From Pseudomonas promysalinigenes (lineage in GTDB: Bacteria; Pseudomonadota; Gammaproteobacteria; Pseudomonadales; Pseudomonadaceae): 64,000 bases of DNA. Shown here piece by piece: positions 1 through 8,449 of the stretch. Location of the stretch: the NCBI RefSeq assembly GCF_014269025.2, contig NZ_CP077094.1, positions 558,001 to 622,000 on the forward strand, in the 5' to 3' direction. The notes below the pieces were generated by a model. That model saw nothing but the letters and a program-made list of their open reading frames with translations. It did no database searches and was not told the DNA's origin. How positions within the stretch are numbered: position 1 is the first letter of the stretch; every line of letters starts with the position of its first letter. The translations under genes were made by a program, and so were the position numbers.

Positions 1-120
1 CCGGCCTGGGTCGGTGCGCTGTCAGTGCTGGTTGGGCTGGAAGCGGTGCCGCAGGTGCTGCTCGGGCTGTCAACGGCGGTGCTGCTATGTCTCTATCGCA
101 TTTCGCGTCATTTGGGCTGA
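1..120 (+). CDS. C-terminal fragment of a membrane protein (cut by window edge)
   Basis: An open frame runs in from base 1 and encodes 39 residues before a TGA at 118-120. The residues are strongly hydrophobic (a GALSVLVGL stretch and a VLLGLSTAVLLCLY stretch) and end in a short basic tail, as expected for the last transmembrane helices of an inner-membrane protein. The stop overlaps the ATG of the next gene (TGATG), so the two are probably translationally coupled. The family cannot be named from this fragment. A permease-like partner of the cobalamin-binding protein is possible but not shown. Confidence 0.5.
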   Translation, partial: PAWVGALSVLVGLEAVPQVLLGLSTAVLLCLYRISRHLG

Positions 121-932
121 TGCGCTTTGTGCTTTGCCTGCTGGCGCTGCTGAGCGTTGGCGCACGGGCCGGTGAACCTTTGCGCGTGGTCAGCCTGGCG
201 CCGTCGATGACTGAAGTGATGCTCGAGTTGCACGCTGAGGATTTGCTGGTGGGCTTGCTCGATGGCGGTGAGCGGCCGCACGCATTGCAGCAGCTGCCTT
301 CGGTCGGGCGCCAGGGCCAGTTGAACATGGAAACCCTGCTCAGCCTCAAGCCTGACCTGCTATTGCTATGGCCCGGCAGCGTGCCCCCCGCCCAGCGCGA
401 CCAGCTTAAGCGCTTAGGCATCGCGACCTACAGCGCCGAACCTCATGACTTGAACCAGTTGCTCGAACAGATCCAGGCCATCGCCGTGCGTGTCGGGCGG
501 GAGGAGCAGGGCCGGCGTTACGTGCAGGCCCTGGCTGAGCGCCTGCTGCAATTGCGCCAGCAGTACCGTCGCGCGCAGCCGTTGCGGGTGTTCTACCAGG
601 TCTGGGATCGGCCGTTGTATACCCTGGGCGGGCAGCAGGTCGTCAGCGATGCCTTGGCGGTGTGTGGGGCACGCAATGTATTCGCCGACCTGGCCCAGCC
701 GGCGCCGCAGGTGAATGTCGAGTCGGTTCTGGCGCGGGACCCGCAGGTAATTCTGGCGGGTGATCGCGCGCAGCTGGCGAGCTGGCGGGCCTGGCCACGC
801 CTGAGTGCCGTGGCCGGGGACGGCTTGCTGGTGGTGCCGGACAAGGGCCTGGAGCGGCCCAGCGGCCAGATGATTGAAGCTACTGCCCGCCTGTGTGCGC
901 TGCTGGCGGCTAAAGTGCCGGCGTCCAAGTGA
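120..932 (+). CDS. btuF: BtuF-like periplasmic cobalamin-binding protein
   Basis: This 270-residue protein looks like a periplasmic solute-binding protein of the BtuF/helical-backbone metal receptor type that hands vitamin B12 to an inner-membrane ABC importer. I chose the ATG at 120 because it gives a clean signal peptide (MRFVLCLLALLSVGARA) and overlaps the upstream stop; an in-frame ATG at 87 lies inside the upstream gene. The N-lobe has the family-typical RVVSLAPSMTEVMLEL start and the C-lobe carries VFYQVWDRPLYTLGG. The gene is convergent with btuB and their 3' ends overlap by 23 bases. No btuC or btuD is visible in the window. The cobalamin assignment rests on family resemblance and on btuB next door; another corrinoid or metal chelate is possible. 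Confidence 0.75.
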   Translation: MRFVLCLLALLSVGARAGEPLRVVSLAPSMTEVMLELHAEDLLVGLLDGGERPHALQQLPSVGRQGQLNMETLLSLKPDLLLLWPGSVPPAQRDQLKRLGIATYSAEPHDLNQLLEQIQAIAVRVGREEQGRRYVQALAERLLQLRQQYRRAQPLRVFYQVWDRPLYTLGGQQVVSDALAVCGARNVFADLAQPAPQVNVESVLARDPQVILAGDRAQLASWRAWPRLSAVAGDGLLVVPDKGLERPSGQMIEATARLCALLAAKVPASK

Positions 933-2781
933 CGCTCAACAGCGCCGTACGGCCTTCTTCGCGGTAGCCATAGCTGGCACCGTCGAAGCTGTATAGCGCC
1001 CGGCTGTAATCCTTGGCCAGCAGGTTATCAAGCTTGAGTTCAAGTTTCAGTTCGTCGGTCGCTGCCCAGCCCGCACGCACGCCGAGCAGGCCGTACCCGC
1101 CCAGGCGATTACGGTTGGCCTCATCGTCGTAACTGGCGCTGACCGCCTGCCAGCTGGCACCCACAGCGAAGCGGTCGAACTGGCGATCCAGGTCCAGGCT
1201 CAGGGTGCGCCGGGCACGGCGGGCGAGGGTGTGGCCACTGTCGCGGTCCCGTGGGTCGGTCAGCGCCAGGGCCAGTTGGCTACGCCATTGCCCCCATTGC
1301 TGGTCGAGTGCCATTTCCAGCCCGTTGATCCGCGCCGCAGCTACGTTGCGGGGGATCGAGTCCTGGCCAAAGATGATTGCGTCGCGCAGGTCGGTACGGT
1401 ACAGCGAGGTTTCCAAGCGGCTGTCGGGGCTGAGTTGGCTGCGCCACTGCAGCTCGTAGCTTTTCGAGCGCTCAGGCTTGAGGTCCGAGTTACTGTACTG
1501 GGGGTAATACAGATCGTTGAACGTCGGTGCACGGAAACCTTCGCTGTAGGACAGCAGCACATCGTTCTGCGCATTTACAGGCAGCGTGAGGCTGGCGCTC
1601 CAGGTGGTTTGCCCGCCGAACTGCTGGTTCTGATCGCGCCGTACACCCACCTCGGTAGAGAAGCCTTCGCCACGGTAACGGTGCTGGATGAAAGCAGCAC
1701 GGTTCCAACGGCTGTCCTCACTGAAATCGGTGCTGCCGTGCACCCGGTCTTGGTACCAGTCGCCACCGAGTAGCAGGCTATGCCGCTCTCCCACCTCCAG
1801 GTCATTCTGCCAGGTGACTTGGTCGCGGTAGGTGTTGAATACAAAGCGCTCGTCGCTGAGCTTGTCGCGCTTATCGTCGCGGTTTTCGCTGTGGCCTAAC
1901 TCCAGGCGCGAGTGCCAGAGGTCGCTGAGTTGTGCATCGAAGTAGCTACCCACGCTGCTGACGCTGAAGTCGGTGTAGGGCTCTTGGCCCAAACTCTGGA
2001 AGCTGACCGGGTCGAAGCGGCCGAAAGGGTTGTCGTACTCACTGCGTCCGTGGCTGTCGAGCACGTTCAAACCCGCCTCCAGGCGCTCGCCAAAGGTGTG
2101 GCTCAGGCTGAGGTTCAGCGACCGGTTACGGTACGCATCGTGATCGCCATCGCTGTCGAACGAAGGCCCGGTGGAGTCGATGCCGGCCGTTTCATCGAGG
2201 CTGGCACCCAGACTGAAGCGGGTGGCGTCGCCGCCGCCGGACAAACCCAGGCTGCGCTGAAAGGTCTGGTTGCTGCCCGCTGCCAGGCGCAGGCGCGGCT
2301 GCAGCCCTGGGCCACTGCTGCGGCGAGTGAAGATCTGGATCACCCCGCCAATCGCGTCGCTGCCATACACCGCCGAGCGCGAGCCGCGCAGCACTTCGAC
2401 ACGTTCGATCTGGTCGACATCGAGAAACTGCAGGCCGCTGTCGCCGGAGGTTGCATTGGCGATGCGCACGCCATCGACCAGCACTAGGCTCTGAGCAGCT
2501 TTGGTGCCCCGGATGAAAATGCCTGGAAGGCTGCCACGGCCGCCGGTACGGGCGACTTGTACGCCGGGTACGCGAGTCAGCAGGTCGGTGACACTGCTCG
2601 GTTGCAGGCGATCGATGTCGGCGCGGGTGAATACAGTGTTGGCGGCGCTGGTGGCGCTGCGAGATTCCGCCTGGCGGTTAGCGCTGACCAGCATGTCAGG
2701 CAGCTTGAGGGCGTCGTCGCGCTCGGCGGCCAGCACCTGCAAGGGCAGGCAGAGCAGTGGCGCGAAGGTCAGGATTTTCAT
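910..2781 (-). CDS. btuB: TonB-dependent vitamin B12 outer-membrane receptor BtuB
   Basis: This is a 623-residue TonB-dependent outer-membrane receptor that would import cobalamin using TonB energy. It starts with a signal peptide ending near VLAAERDD. A TonB-box-like segment follows (LPDMLVSANRQ), then a plug domain at about residues 45-150 with LVLVDGVRIAN, IERVEVLRGSRSAVYGSDA and GGVIQIFTRR. The rest is a 22-strand barrel. Length and the short barrel loops match BtuB (about 600 residues), not the larger siderophore receptors. The adjacent BtuF-like gene supports the substrate. Only 85 bases separate it from dxs, too little for a full cobalamin riboswitch. A hairpin lies in that gap. Confidence 0.85.
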   Translation of the reverse strand: MKILTFAPLLCLPLQVLAAERDDALKLPDMLVSANRQAESRSATSAANTVFTRADIDRLQPSSVTDLLTRVPGVQVARTGGRGSLPGIFIRGTKAAQSLVLVDGVRIANATSGDSGLQFLDVDQIERVEVLRGSRSAVYGSDAIGGVIQIFTRRSSGPGLQPRLRLAAGSNQTFQRSLGLSGGGDATRFSLGASLDETAGIDSTGPSFDSDGDHDAYRNRSLNLSLSHTFGERLEAGLNVLDSHGRSEYDNPFGRFDPVSFQSLGQEPYTDFSVSSVGSYFDAQLSDLWHSRLELGHSENRDDKRDKLSDERFVFNTYRDQVTWQNDLEVGERHSLLLGGDWYQDRVHGSTDFSEDSRWNRAAFIQHRYRGEGFSTEVGVRRDQNQQFGGQTTWSASLTLPVNAQNDVLLSYSEGFRAPTFNDLYYPQYSNSDLKPERSKSYELQWRSQLSPDSRLETSLYRTDLRDAIIFGQDSIPRNVAAARINGLEMALDQQWGQWRSQLALALTDPRDRDSGHTLARRARRTLSLDLDRQFDRFAVGASWQAVSASYDDEANRNRLGGYGLLGVRAGWAATDELKLELKLDNLLAKDYSRALYSFDGASYGYREEGRTALLSVTWTPAL

Positions 2782-2804
2782 GCACAGTCACATAGTATTC
2801 ACGA

Positions 2805-2854
2805 GTCAACCAGACCCTACAGATGCCTGCAACGGCCTGTAGAGCCGGGTTGAC
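2805..2854 (-). terminator. Hairpin between dxs and btuB
   Basis: The short gap between the dxs stop and the btuB start holds a long imperfect inverted repeat. GTCAACC pairs with GGTTGAC (2805-2811 and 2848-2854), inside it CTACAG pairs with CTGTAG (2817-2822 and 2837-2842), and an inner GCC/GGC closes a short loop. There is no run of T after it in the direction of transcription, so it may be a weak terminator, a processing site, or a leader structure of btuB. Confidence 0.45.
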
Positions 2855-2866
2855 CCGCCAATGGCC

Positions 2867-4762
2867 TCAGAGGCCGAGCCTGGCCATGCGAGCTTTGACC
2901 GAGGCCTCGATGCCAGCGGCATCCAGGCCGCACTCGGCCAGCATCTGCGCCGGCTTGGCATGCTCGACATAGATATCCGGCAGCCCCAGGTGCAGCAGCG
3001 GTTTGACCACCGCTTGCTGGGCCAGGAACTCACCCACCGCAGCCCCAGCGCCGCCCATGATGCTGTTTTCTTCGATGGTCACCAGCAACTCGTGGCTGGC
3101 AGCCAATTGCAGCACCAACGCCTCGTCCAGTGGTTTGACGAAACGCATGTCGACCACGGTGGCGTTGAGCCGCTCGGCAACTTGCAGGGCCTCGGCCAGC
3201 TGTACGCCGAACACCAGCAAGGCAACGTTTTCGCCTTGGCGGCGAACAACGCCCTTACCGATTTCCAATGGTTCGAGGTCACCACTGATCGGTGCATTGG
3301 GGCCCGTGCCACGGGGATAGCGTACCGCCGCTGGGCCATTGAACAGGTGGCCGGTGGTGAGCATCTGGCGCAGTTCGTTCTCGTCGCTTGGCGTCATCAC
3401 CAACATGCCCGGGATGCAGCGCAGATACGACAGATCGTAACTGCCGGCATGGGTAGGGCCGTCTTCGCCGACCAGGCCGGCGCGGTCGATGGCGAACAGC
3501 ACATCGAGGTTTTGCACCGCCACGTCATGAATCAGCTGGTCGTAGGCCCGCTGCAAGAAGGTGGAGTAGATCGCCACCACCGGCTTGCTGCCTTCGCAGG
3601 CCATACCGGCGGCCAAGGTCACGGCATGCTGTTCGGCGATCGCTACGTCAAAATACCGCTGCGGGTAGCGTTCGCTGAAAGTGACCAAGTCAGAGCCTTC
3701 CTTCATCGCTGGGGTAATGCCCACCAGGCGATTGTCGGTGGCCGCCATGTCGCACAGCCATTGGCCGAACACTGCCGAATACTTGGGGCCGCTGACCTTC
3801 TTCGGCGCCACTGGCTTGTCGACAGGTTCAAGCTTGGTGATGGCGTGATAGCCGATCGGGTCGAGCTCGGCCGGCGCGAAGCCTTTGCCCTTCTTGGTCA
3901 CCACATGCAGGAACTGCGGGCCCTTGAGGTCGCGCATGTTGCGCAGCGTAGCGATCATGGTCGGCAGGTCGTGGCCGTCGATCGGGCCGATGTAGTTCCA
4001 GCCCAGCTCTTCGAACAGCGTGCCCGGCACCAACATGCCTTTGGCGTACTCCTCGGTGCGACGCGCGATCTCCCAGGCACCCGGCAGGCGCGACAGCACT
4101 TTCTTGCTGCCTTCACGCATGCTGGCGTAAGTGCGGCTGGAAAGGATCTTGGCCAGGTAGTTGGACAAGCCGCCGACGTTGCGGGAGATCGACATATCGT
4201 TGTCGTTGAGGATCACCAGCATGTCGGCGTTGACTTCCTGAGCGTGGTTCAGCGCCTCGAAGGCCATGCCAGCGGTCAGGGCACCATCGCCGATCACCGC
4301 GATAGACTTGCGCGCGCTGTTTTGCAGGCGGGCGGCAATGGCCATGCCCAGCGCAGCGCTGATCGAGGTGCTGGAGTGGCCGACGCCGAAGGTGTCGTAT
4401 TCACTCTCGCTGCGGCGCGGAAAAGCGGCGATGCCGTCCTTCTGGCGCAGGCTGAGCATACGGTTGCGGCGCCCGGTGAGGATCTTGTGCGGGTAGGCCT
4501 GGTGGCCGACGTCCCATACCAGCCGGTCATCCGGGGTATCGAAGACGTAGTGCAGGGCGATCGTCAGCTCGATGACACCCAGGCCGGCACCGAAATGCCC
4601 ACCGGTCTGACCAACGGTGTAGAGCAATTCCTGGCGCAACTCGTCGGCCAGGGTCTCCAGGTCGGCTTCGGCCAGCCGGCGCAGGCCGGCAGGCGTGTCA
4701 GCGCGGTCGAGCAACGGCGTGACCGGGCGTTCGCGGGGGATCTCTTGAAACGTCGTGGGCAT
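2867..4762 (-). CDS. dxs: 1-deoxy-D-xylulose-5-phosphate synthase
   Basis: Dxs condenses pyruvate with glyceraldehyde 3-phosphate to DXP, the thiamine-diphosphate-dependent first step of the MEP isoprenoid pathway in the cytoplasm; DXP also feeds thiamine and pyridoxal synthesis. The 631 residues match the family length. The ThDP-binding signature [17 protein letters not shown] lies near residues 157-174, followed by the pyrimidine-binding transketolase domain ([16 protein letters not shown], about residues 380-395) and a C-terminal domain. The start [13 protein letters not shown] is typical for Pseudomonas Dxs. ispA and xseB lie upstream on the same strand, the usual xseB-ispA-dxs order, with a 175-base gap before dxs that could hold its own promoter. 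Confidence 0.97.
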   Translation of the reverse strand: MPTTFQEIPRERPVTPLLDRADTPAGLRRLAEADLETLADELRQELLYTVGQTGGHFGAGLGVIELTIALHYVFDTPDDRLVWDVGHQAYPHKILTGRRNRMLSLRQKDGIAAFPRRSESEYDTFGVGHSSTSISAALGMAIAARLQNSARKSIAVIGDGALTAGMAFEALNHAQEVNADMLVILNDNDMSISRNVGGLSNYLAKILSSRTYASMREGSKKVLSRLPGAWEIARRTEEYAKGMLVPGTLFEELGWNYIGPIDGHDLPTMIATLRNMRDLKGPQFLHVVTKKGKGFAPAELDPIGYHAITKLEPVDKPVAPKKVSGPKYSAVFGQWLCDMAATDNRLVGITPAMKEGSDLVTFSERYPQRYFDVAIAEQHAVTLAAGMACEGSKPVVAIYSTFLQRAYDQLIHDVAVQNLDVLFAIDRAGLVGEDGPTHAGSYDLSYLRCIPGMLVMTPSDENELRQMLTTGHLFNGPAAVRYPRGTGPNAPISGDLEPLEIGKGVVRRQGENVALLVFGVQLAEALQVAERLNATVVDMRFVKPLDEALVLQLAASHELLVTIEENSIMGGAGAAVGEFLAQQAVVKPLLHLGLPDIYVEHAKPAQMLAECGLDAAGIEASVKARMARLGL

Positions 4763-4937
4763 CAGGCGAGTCGTTATAGGTGTGTTAAGACGCGGCAGTT
4801 TACCCCATTGTGGGAAAAGTGCCCATTCGACACGGGTTACGCGGGCGCTGCAGGGCCGGGTTTATCTTACAACGCGATGCTGAAATCACCATCGCATCCG
4901 CGGGTCAACCCAGCCCCTCAGGGCTTGAAGTCAGGCG

Positions 4938-5825
4938 TTAATGGCGGCGTTCGACGATATAGCGTGCCAACGCCCGCAGCGGCTCGGCATTTTCATCGAA
5001 CCCTTGCAATGCGACCAGCGCCTGATCGCGCAGTTCGATGGCATAGGCTTTGGCGGCTTCGAGCCCCAGCAGGGCAGGGTAGGTCGGCTTGTCACGGGCG
5101 ATGTCGGCGCCCTGGCGCTTGCCCAGGGTGGCGGTGTCGCTTTCTACGTCGAGGATATCGTCCTGCACCTGGAAGGCCAGGCCGACAGCCTGTGCATACA
5201 TTTGCAGGGCATCGAGCTGCGCCTGCTCGGCCCGGGCACTGGCCAGGGCGCCAAGGTGCACGCTGGCTTCGATCAAGGCGCCGGTCTTGTGCCGGTGCAT
5301 CAATTCCAGAGCCCGCTGGTCAAGCTTGATGCCCACCGAACCCAGGTCGATGGCCTGGCCGCCGACCATACCGGCAGGGCCTGCCGCTTTGGCCAGGGCC
5401 TGGACCATGGCCAGACGGGTGCCATCGGCCTGTGGGCTCAGGTGTGGGTCGAGCAGGGCGCTGAATGCCAGGCTCTGCAGGCCGTCACCGGCCAGAATCG
5501 CACAGGCTTCATCGAAGGCTTTGTGGGTGGTGGGTTGGCCACGGCGCAGGTCGTCGTCGTCCATGGCCGGTAGGTCGTCATGCACCAGTGAGTAGGCATG
5601 TATCAGCTCCACGGCACAGGCGGCGCCGTTGGCCTGCTCGGGCGGCGCGCCAAGGGCCTGGCACGCGGCGTAGGCCAGCAGCGGGCGCACGCGCTTGCCG
5701 CCGTTCATCACGCTGTAGCGCATGGCCGCATACAGGCGCTCCAGCTCTTTGGTCGGCGCGATGAACAGCGGTTCGAGCGCGGCGTCGACGCGGGCCTGGC
5801 AACTGGCCTGGTAAGCGCTGATCAT
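4938..5825 (-). CDS. ispA: Farnesyl diphosphate synthase (geranyltranstransferase)
   Basis: IspA joins IPP to DMAPP and geranyl diphosphate to make farnesyl diphosphate, the precursor of ubiquinone side chains and undecaprenyl phosphate. The 295-residue protein has the first aspartate-rich motif in [17 protein letters not shown] (about residues 80-96) and the second in [11 protein letters not shown] (about residues 218-228). Both bind the Mg-diphosphate. GGKRVRPLL near residue 43 is the IPP-binding basic segment. Its start overlaps the xseB stop by 4 bases (ATGA), so the two are translationally coupled. Confidence 0.96.
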   Translation of the reverse strand: MISAYQASCQARVDAALEPLFIAPTKELERLYAAMRYSVMNGGKRVRPLLAYAACQALGAPPEQANGAACAVELIHAYSLVHDDLPAMDDDDLRRGQPTTHKAFDEACAILAGDGLQSLAFSALLDPHLSPQADGTRLAMVQALAKAAGPAGMVGGQAIDLGSVGIKLDQRALELMHRHKTGALIEASVHLGALASARAEQAQLDALQMYAQAVGLAFQVQDDILDVESDTATLGKRQGADIARDKPTYPALLGLEAAKAYAIELRDQALVALQGFDENAEPLRALARYIVERRH

Positions 5826-6064
5826 GCTTCAGGCTCCGCATCGAACGGTTGCGCAGTGAGTTCGCCGTCGCGCTCCAGCAGAATTTGCACTTTCTGTTCG
5901 GCCTGGGCCAGGGCGCCCTGGCAATCGCGCGTCAGGGCGATGCCTTGCTCGAACGCCGCCAGCGAGTCTTCCAGCGACAGTTCGCCGTTCTCCAGGCGCT
6001 CGACCAGCGCTTGCAGGTCGGCGAGGGATTGTTCGAAATCGATGGAGGCTTTTTTGCGGGCCAT
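5822..6064 (-). CDS. xseB: Exodeoxyribonuclease VII small subunit
   Basis: XseB is the small subunit that coats XseA in exonuclease VII, a single-strand-specific DNase used in repair and recombination. The protein has 80 residues from [12 protein letters not shown], matching the family. The core [20 protein letters not shown] followed by [11 protein letters not shown] is the two-helix hairpin diagnostic of XseB. An upstream in-frame methionine exists, but it would add 21 residues not found in the family. The gene leads the xseB-ispA-dxs cluster, as in most gammaproteobacteria. Confidence 0.95.
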   Translation of the reverse strand: MARKKASIDFEQSLADLQALVERLENGELSLEDSLAAFEQGIALTRDCQGALAQAEQKVQILLERDGELTAQPFDAEPEA

Positions 6065-6162
6065 GGCGACAGTCTCTGTGGCGGGTCTGAACCGCGCGAC
6101 GTTAGCAGAGCGGGGCTGGGGGAGCAAACTTCAGCAGGCTGCGCAGCCCCCCATGCCCTGGT

Positions 6163-6813
6163 TCAGGCGATCTCGGCTTGCCGCTCCAGCATGGCCTCCC
6201 GGCAGCGGGCCAGTTCTTCGATGGTCAGCACCGGCAGGTTGTACTGCCGCGCATAAACAGCCACTTGTTCGCCCCGCGCCATGCTGCCATCAGGGTTCAT
6301 CAACTCGCACAGCACCGCTGCCGGGCGCAGGCCCGCCAAGCGCGCCAGGTCGACCGAACCTTCGGTGTGCCCACGCCGGGCCAGCACGCCACCGTCACGG
6401 GCGCGCAGCGGGAACACATGGCCAGGGCTGACGATATGCCGATGCTCGGCAGTCGAGCGCAGCGCTGCTTCAATGGTGGTGATGCGATCTTGCGCCGACA
6501 CCCCAGTGCTGACGCCCTCGGCTGCTTCGATGGTGACGGTGAAGCCAGTCCCATGACGGGCCTGGTTGTTCTGCACCATGGGGGCCAGCTGTAGGGCATC
6601 GACCGTGGCTTCGTCCAGGCACAGGCAGACGATACCGCTGCAGTCGCGGATCATCATGGCCATGGTCTGCAACGATAGATTCTCGGCGGCGGCGACGATA
6701 TCGGCTTCATCTTCGCGGTCGTCATCGTCGAGCAGCAGCACGGGGCGCCCGGCCTGGAAGGCGGCGATGGCGGCGGACACATTAGGGAATTGCTGGTGCA
6801 GCAAAGGGGACAT
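6163..6813 (-). CDS. ribB: 3,4-dihydroxy-2-butanone-4-phosphate synthase
   Basis: RibB converts ribulose 5-phosphate to 3,4-dihydroxy-2-butanone 4-phosphate and formate for riboflavin synthesis. This is a single-domain 216-residue RibB, not a RibBA fusion. The acidic metal/substrate loop DDDDREDEADIV lies near residues 30-41, and HVFPLRARDGGVLARRGHTE near residues 135-155 carries further active-site residues. The ATG at 6813 is preceded by GAGGAG at a good distance; the frame is open further upstream, but that part is riboswitch. An FMN riboswitch directly upstream indicates feedback control by flavin. The gene stands apart from any other rib gene in the window, as is usual for the FMN-controlled ribB of Pseudomonas. 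Confidence 0.96.
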   Translation of the reverse strand: MSPLLHQQFPNVSAAIAAFQAGRPVLLLDDDDREDEADIVAAAENLSLQTMAMMIRDCSGIVCLCLDEATVDALQLAPMVQNNQARHGTGFTVTIEAAEGVSTGVSAQDRITTIEAALRSTAEHRHIVSPGHVFPLRARDGGVLARRGHTEGSVDLARLAGLRPAAVLCELMNPDGSMARGEQVAVYARQYNLPVLTIEELARCREAMLERQAEIA

Positions 6814-6867
6814 GAAACGCTCCTCGTAATGGATCGATGAACGTCTCGGGGCGAACCAAACGCGCGC

Positions 6868-6892
6868 GCAGGGGCGCCCGGATGGCCCCTGC
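6868..6892 (-). promoter_or_regulatory. Hairpin between FMN aptamer and ribB (likely expression platform)
   Basis: GCAGGGGC at 6868-6875 is complementary to GCCCCTGC at 6885-6892, giving an 8-bp GC stem between the aptamer and the ribB ribosome-binding site. It is not followed by a T run, so it is a weak candidate terminator. It could be part of the switch that connects ligand binding to ribB expression. Confidence 0.45.
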
Positions 6893-6904
6893 CTGACGCC
6901 TTCT

Positions 6905-7031
6905 TTCATCCGGACTATGACCGTCGGCTCTGGAGTCGCACCAGATCTGCTGACCCTCGGCATGGCCGAGGCGCTCGCGGGCTTATCTTTCGATTTACCG
7001 CCGGTGGGGACTTTCACCCCGCCCTGAAGAC
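6905..7031 (-). promoter_or_regulatory. FMN riboswitch (RFN element)
   Basis: The minus strand matches the conserved RFN element. In transcript order it has AGGGCGGGGTGAAAGTCCC, then ACCGGCGGTAAAT, AGCCCGCGAGCG, GGTCAGCAGATCTGGTG, CCAGAGCCGACGGT and AGTCCGGATGAAAG. All the core blocks of the six-way junction are present in order. It lies about 90 bases upstream of ribB, so FMN binding should reduce ribB expression. Confidence 0.95.
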
Positions 7032-7086
7032 CGGCCAAGCATACAGTACTGAGCCGCCCGACAGGCAAGCTGAGCTTCTACGACTT

Positions 7087-7408
7087 TTGGCAAGCGCCAC
7101 CCGCGCCGCGCAGTTGTGGAGCAAATACGCGATCAGCCAAGGCCCGCTGAATGGGCTGGCCATTGGTGGCGGTGTTTCGGGAATGAGCTATTTCTACTCT
7201 GAAAACGGCGGGGTGCGTATCAATGCGCCGGGCTATGCCGCTGTGGACGCGATGCTGTTGTATCCGGTGAGCTCGACGCTTACGGCGACGTACAACATTA
7301 ACAACCTGTTCGATCGGGATTACCTGTCGCGGGTGGGGTCGACTTCGACATTCAACTTCTTATGGGCCATCTCGAAGCATGATGGTCGGGGCGCGGTATG
7401 ACTTCTAA
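7087..7408 (+). pseudogene. Remnant of a TonB-dependent siderophore receptor (3' end, frameshifted)
   Basis: About 107 codons encode the last beta strands of a TonB-dependent receptor: LWSKYAISQGPLNGLAIGGG, then YAAVDAMLLYP, then TYNINNLFDRDYLSRVG. The open frame drifts into LWAISKHDGRGAV. Skipping one base at about 7360 gives instead YGPSRSMMVGARYDF and a TAA at 7406-7408, which is the classic receptor C-terminus ending in Phe. The remnant therefore lacks over 80 percent of the gene and carries a one-base insertion. It begins 50 bases from the riboswitch, so a deletion probably removed the rest. The TTG at 7087 is only where the frame could open. Confidence 0.85.
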
Positions 7409-7503
7409 GTTCAGAAAATTCCCGTTGTTTGTAGTCCATTTCTGAATTAGCTTCCTACCGCCTTTGGGCCATTGCGGTGGTGTATCTGGCGGCTTAGTGT
7501 GAT

Positions 7504-7672
7504 CCGGTCGTTGCCAAATCAGCGACCGGGTCTGCAAGCCCGATCAGACGCTCAGTACCGCTATCCGAGTTGCATGAAGTCAGCTTCGGTTAATGGTGGC
7601 TGCGTGCGGGAGATCTTCGGATCTGCCGGTTCTCGTCTGTCCGGTCTTGCAGACCCGCACGTAGCCGCCACC
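7504..7672 (+). other. Structured leader upstream of the DUF6124 gene
   Basis: This 319-base gap contains several complementary segments. CCGGTCG at 7504-7510 pairs with CGACCGG at 7523-7529. GGTGGC and GTGCGGG (7595-7600, 7604-7610) pair with CCCGCAC and GCCACC (7654-7660, 7667-7672). Inside these arms AGATC-TTCG-GATCT (7611-7624) is a perfect stem with a UUCG tetraloop, and CCGG pairs with CCGG (7626-7629, 7641-7644). In addition CGGGTCTGCAAG at 7527-7538 is perfectly complementary to 7646-7657, which would compete with the outer arms. The set looks like a folded RNA leader or RNA gene on the plus strand. No known Rfam family is recognised. Confidence 0.55.
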
Positions 7673-7727
7673 CATCAAATGCAAGTGATGTCGTGGTGCT
7701 CCCTTCTGATACAGACGAGATTACACC

Positions 7728-7970
7728 ATGCTCAAAATTGTCCCCGACCCACCCCACGATATTCATTCCCTTGAAGACACTCTGATCCAAGCCACGGAGT
7801 ACGCCCTATGCGCGACGACTGTGGTGCATCAGGCATTGCTGCTGCAGCCCAAGTCACCGGCATCGATCCTGATGATGGCCTCGATGCATGAGATTGAAGC
7901 GCTGCGGGCTTTGCTCGAATCAGCGTTGATCCAGGTGCAGATGCCCACAGGGCCTCGCACCTTGCACTAA
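7728..7970 (+). CDS. DUF6124 family small protein
   Basis: This encodes 80 residues starting MLKIVPDPPHD, with a predicted helical remainder (LEDTLIQATEYALCATTVVHQALLL, then a second helix ending in VQMPTG). The pattern, an N-terminal PDPP followed by two helices, is that of the DUF6124 proteins found in many copies in P. putida-group genomes. The function is unknown. It has no signal peptide and no membrane segment. The ribosome-binding site is weak, which fits control by the structured leader 56 bases upstream. A DUF3077 gene follows after a REP. Confidence 0.7.
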   Translation: MLKIVPDPPHDIHSLEDTLIQATEYALCATTVVHQALLLQPKSPASILMMASMHEIEALRALLESALIQVQMPTGPRTLH

Positions 7971-8059
7971 GCCTCAGTTGATGTACCGGCTGCTCGGCGC
8001 TCATGGTGGGCACGCCCGGTTCCACAGCTACAGCGCAGGCCTTCGGTCTGAGGCGATCT

Positions 8060-8090
8060 CTGTGGGGGCGGCCTTGCCCGCGAAGAGGCC
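8060..8090 (+). repeat. REP sequence (P. putida type)
   Basis: CTGTGGGGGCGGCCTTGCCC followed by GCGAAGAGGCC matches the 35-bp repetitive extragenic palindrome common in P. putida. It lies between the DUF6124 and DUF3077 genes. Other copies are at about 11779, 49274, 49337 and 54473. Confidence 0.8.
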
Positions 8091-8125
8091 AGATCAGGCA
8101 AGAGAGATTTAAGGGATATTGAACA

Positions 8126-8389
8126 GTGACTACAGGCACCGCCCCATGCACTCCCGGCAAGACCATCTTTTACCAAGGTGAGAACCAGACCCACCCATTG
8201 TTCCGTATAGAGCCCGGCATCCCGTGCCGCGATGCCCGCGAGCAAGCCTCGGAACTGATGGGCTATGTGCGCGAGCTGACCATCCTCGGTCTGATGGAAG
8301 ACAAACCGATGATGATCTGGGCCTCGCACTACCTGAGTGCGATGGCAAAGGCGCTGATGGATGATGCGGAACTGGGGATGAGGGACTGA
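8126..8389 (+). CDS. DUF3077 family small protein
   Basis: This 87-residue protein resembles the DUF3077 family of Pseudomonas: a region containing LFRIEPGIPCRDAREQASEL (about residues 25-44), a short linker, then ASHYLSAMAKALMDDAELGM near the C-terminus. Family members are small, soluble and of unknown role, with many paralogues per genome. The start is a GTG at 8126 with AAGGGA about 10 bases upstream. A strong terminator hairpin follows. It shares with the preceding DUF6124 gene the two-helix small-protein layout, but the two are separate families. Confidence 0.75.
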   Translation: MTTGTAPCTPGKTIFYQGENQTHPLFRIEPGIPCRDAREQASELMGYVRELTILGLMEDKPMMIWASHYLSAMAKALMDDAELGMRD

Positions 8390-8404
8390 GCGTCGGGCAT
8401 TAAA

Positions 8405-8428
8405 AAGCCGGCTTGTGGCCGGCTTCTC
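8405..8428 (+). terminator. Rho-independent-type terminator after the DUF3077 gene
   Basis: AAGCCGGC at 8405-8412 pairs with GCCGGCTT at 8418-8425 around a 5-base loop, 15 bases after the stop. The T run is short (CTTCT), so termination may be partial. Confidence 0.75.
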
Positions 8429-8449
8429 GGGGACGCTTCCGACTAATTT

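Noticed and set aside
2782..2866. Cobalamin riboswitch upstream of btuB
   Set aside because: I looked for the conserved B12-box and paired elements and found neither; the gap is too short.
2861..5329. 822-codon open frame on the plus strand over dxs and part of ispA
   Set aside because: It is antisense to two certain genes, has low-complexity His/Gln/Gly-rich composition, and is a by-product of high third-position GC in the opposite strand.
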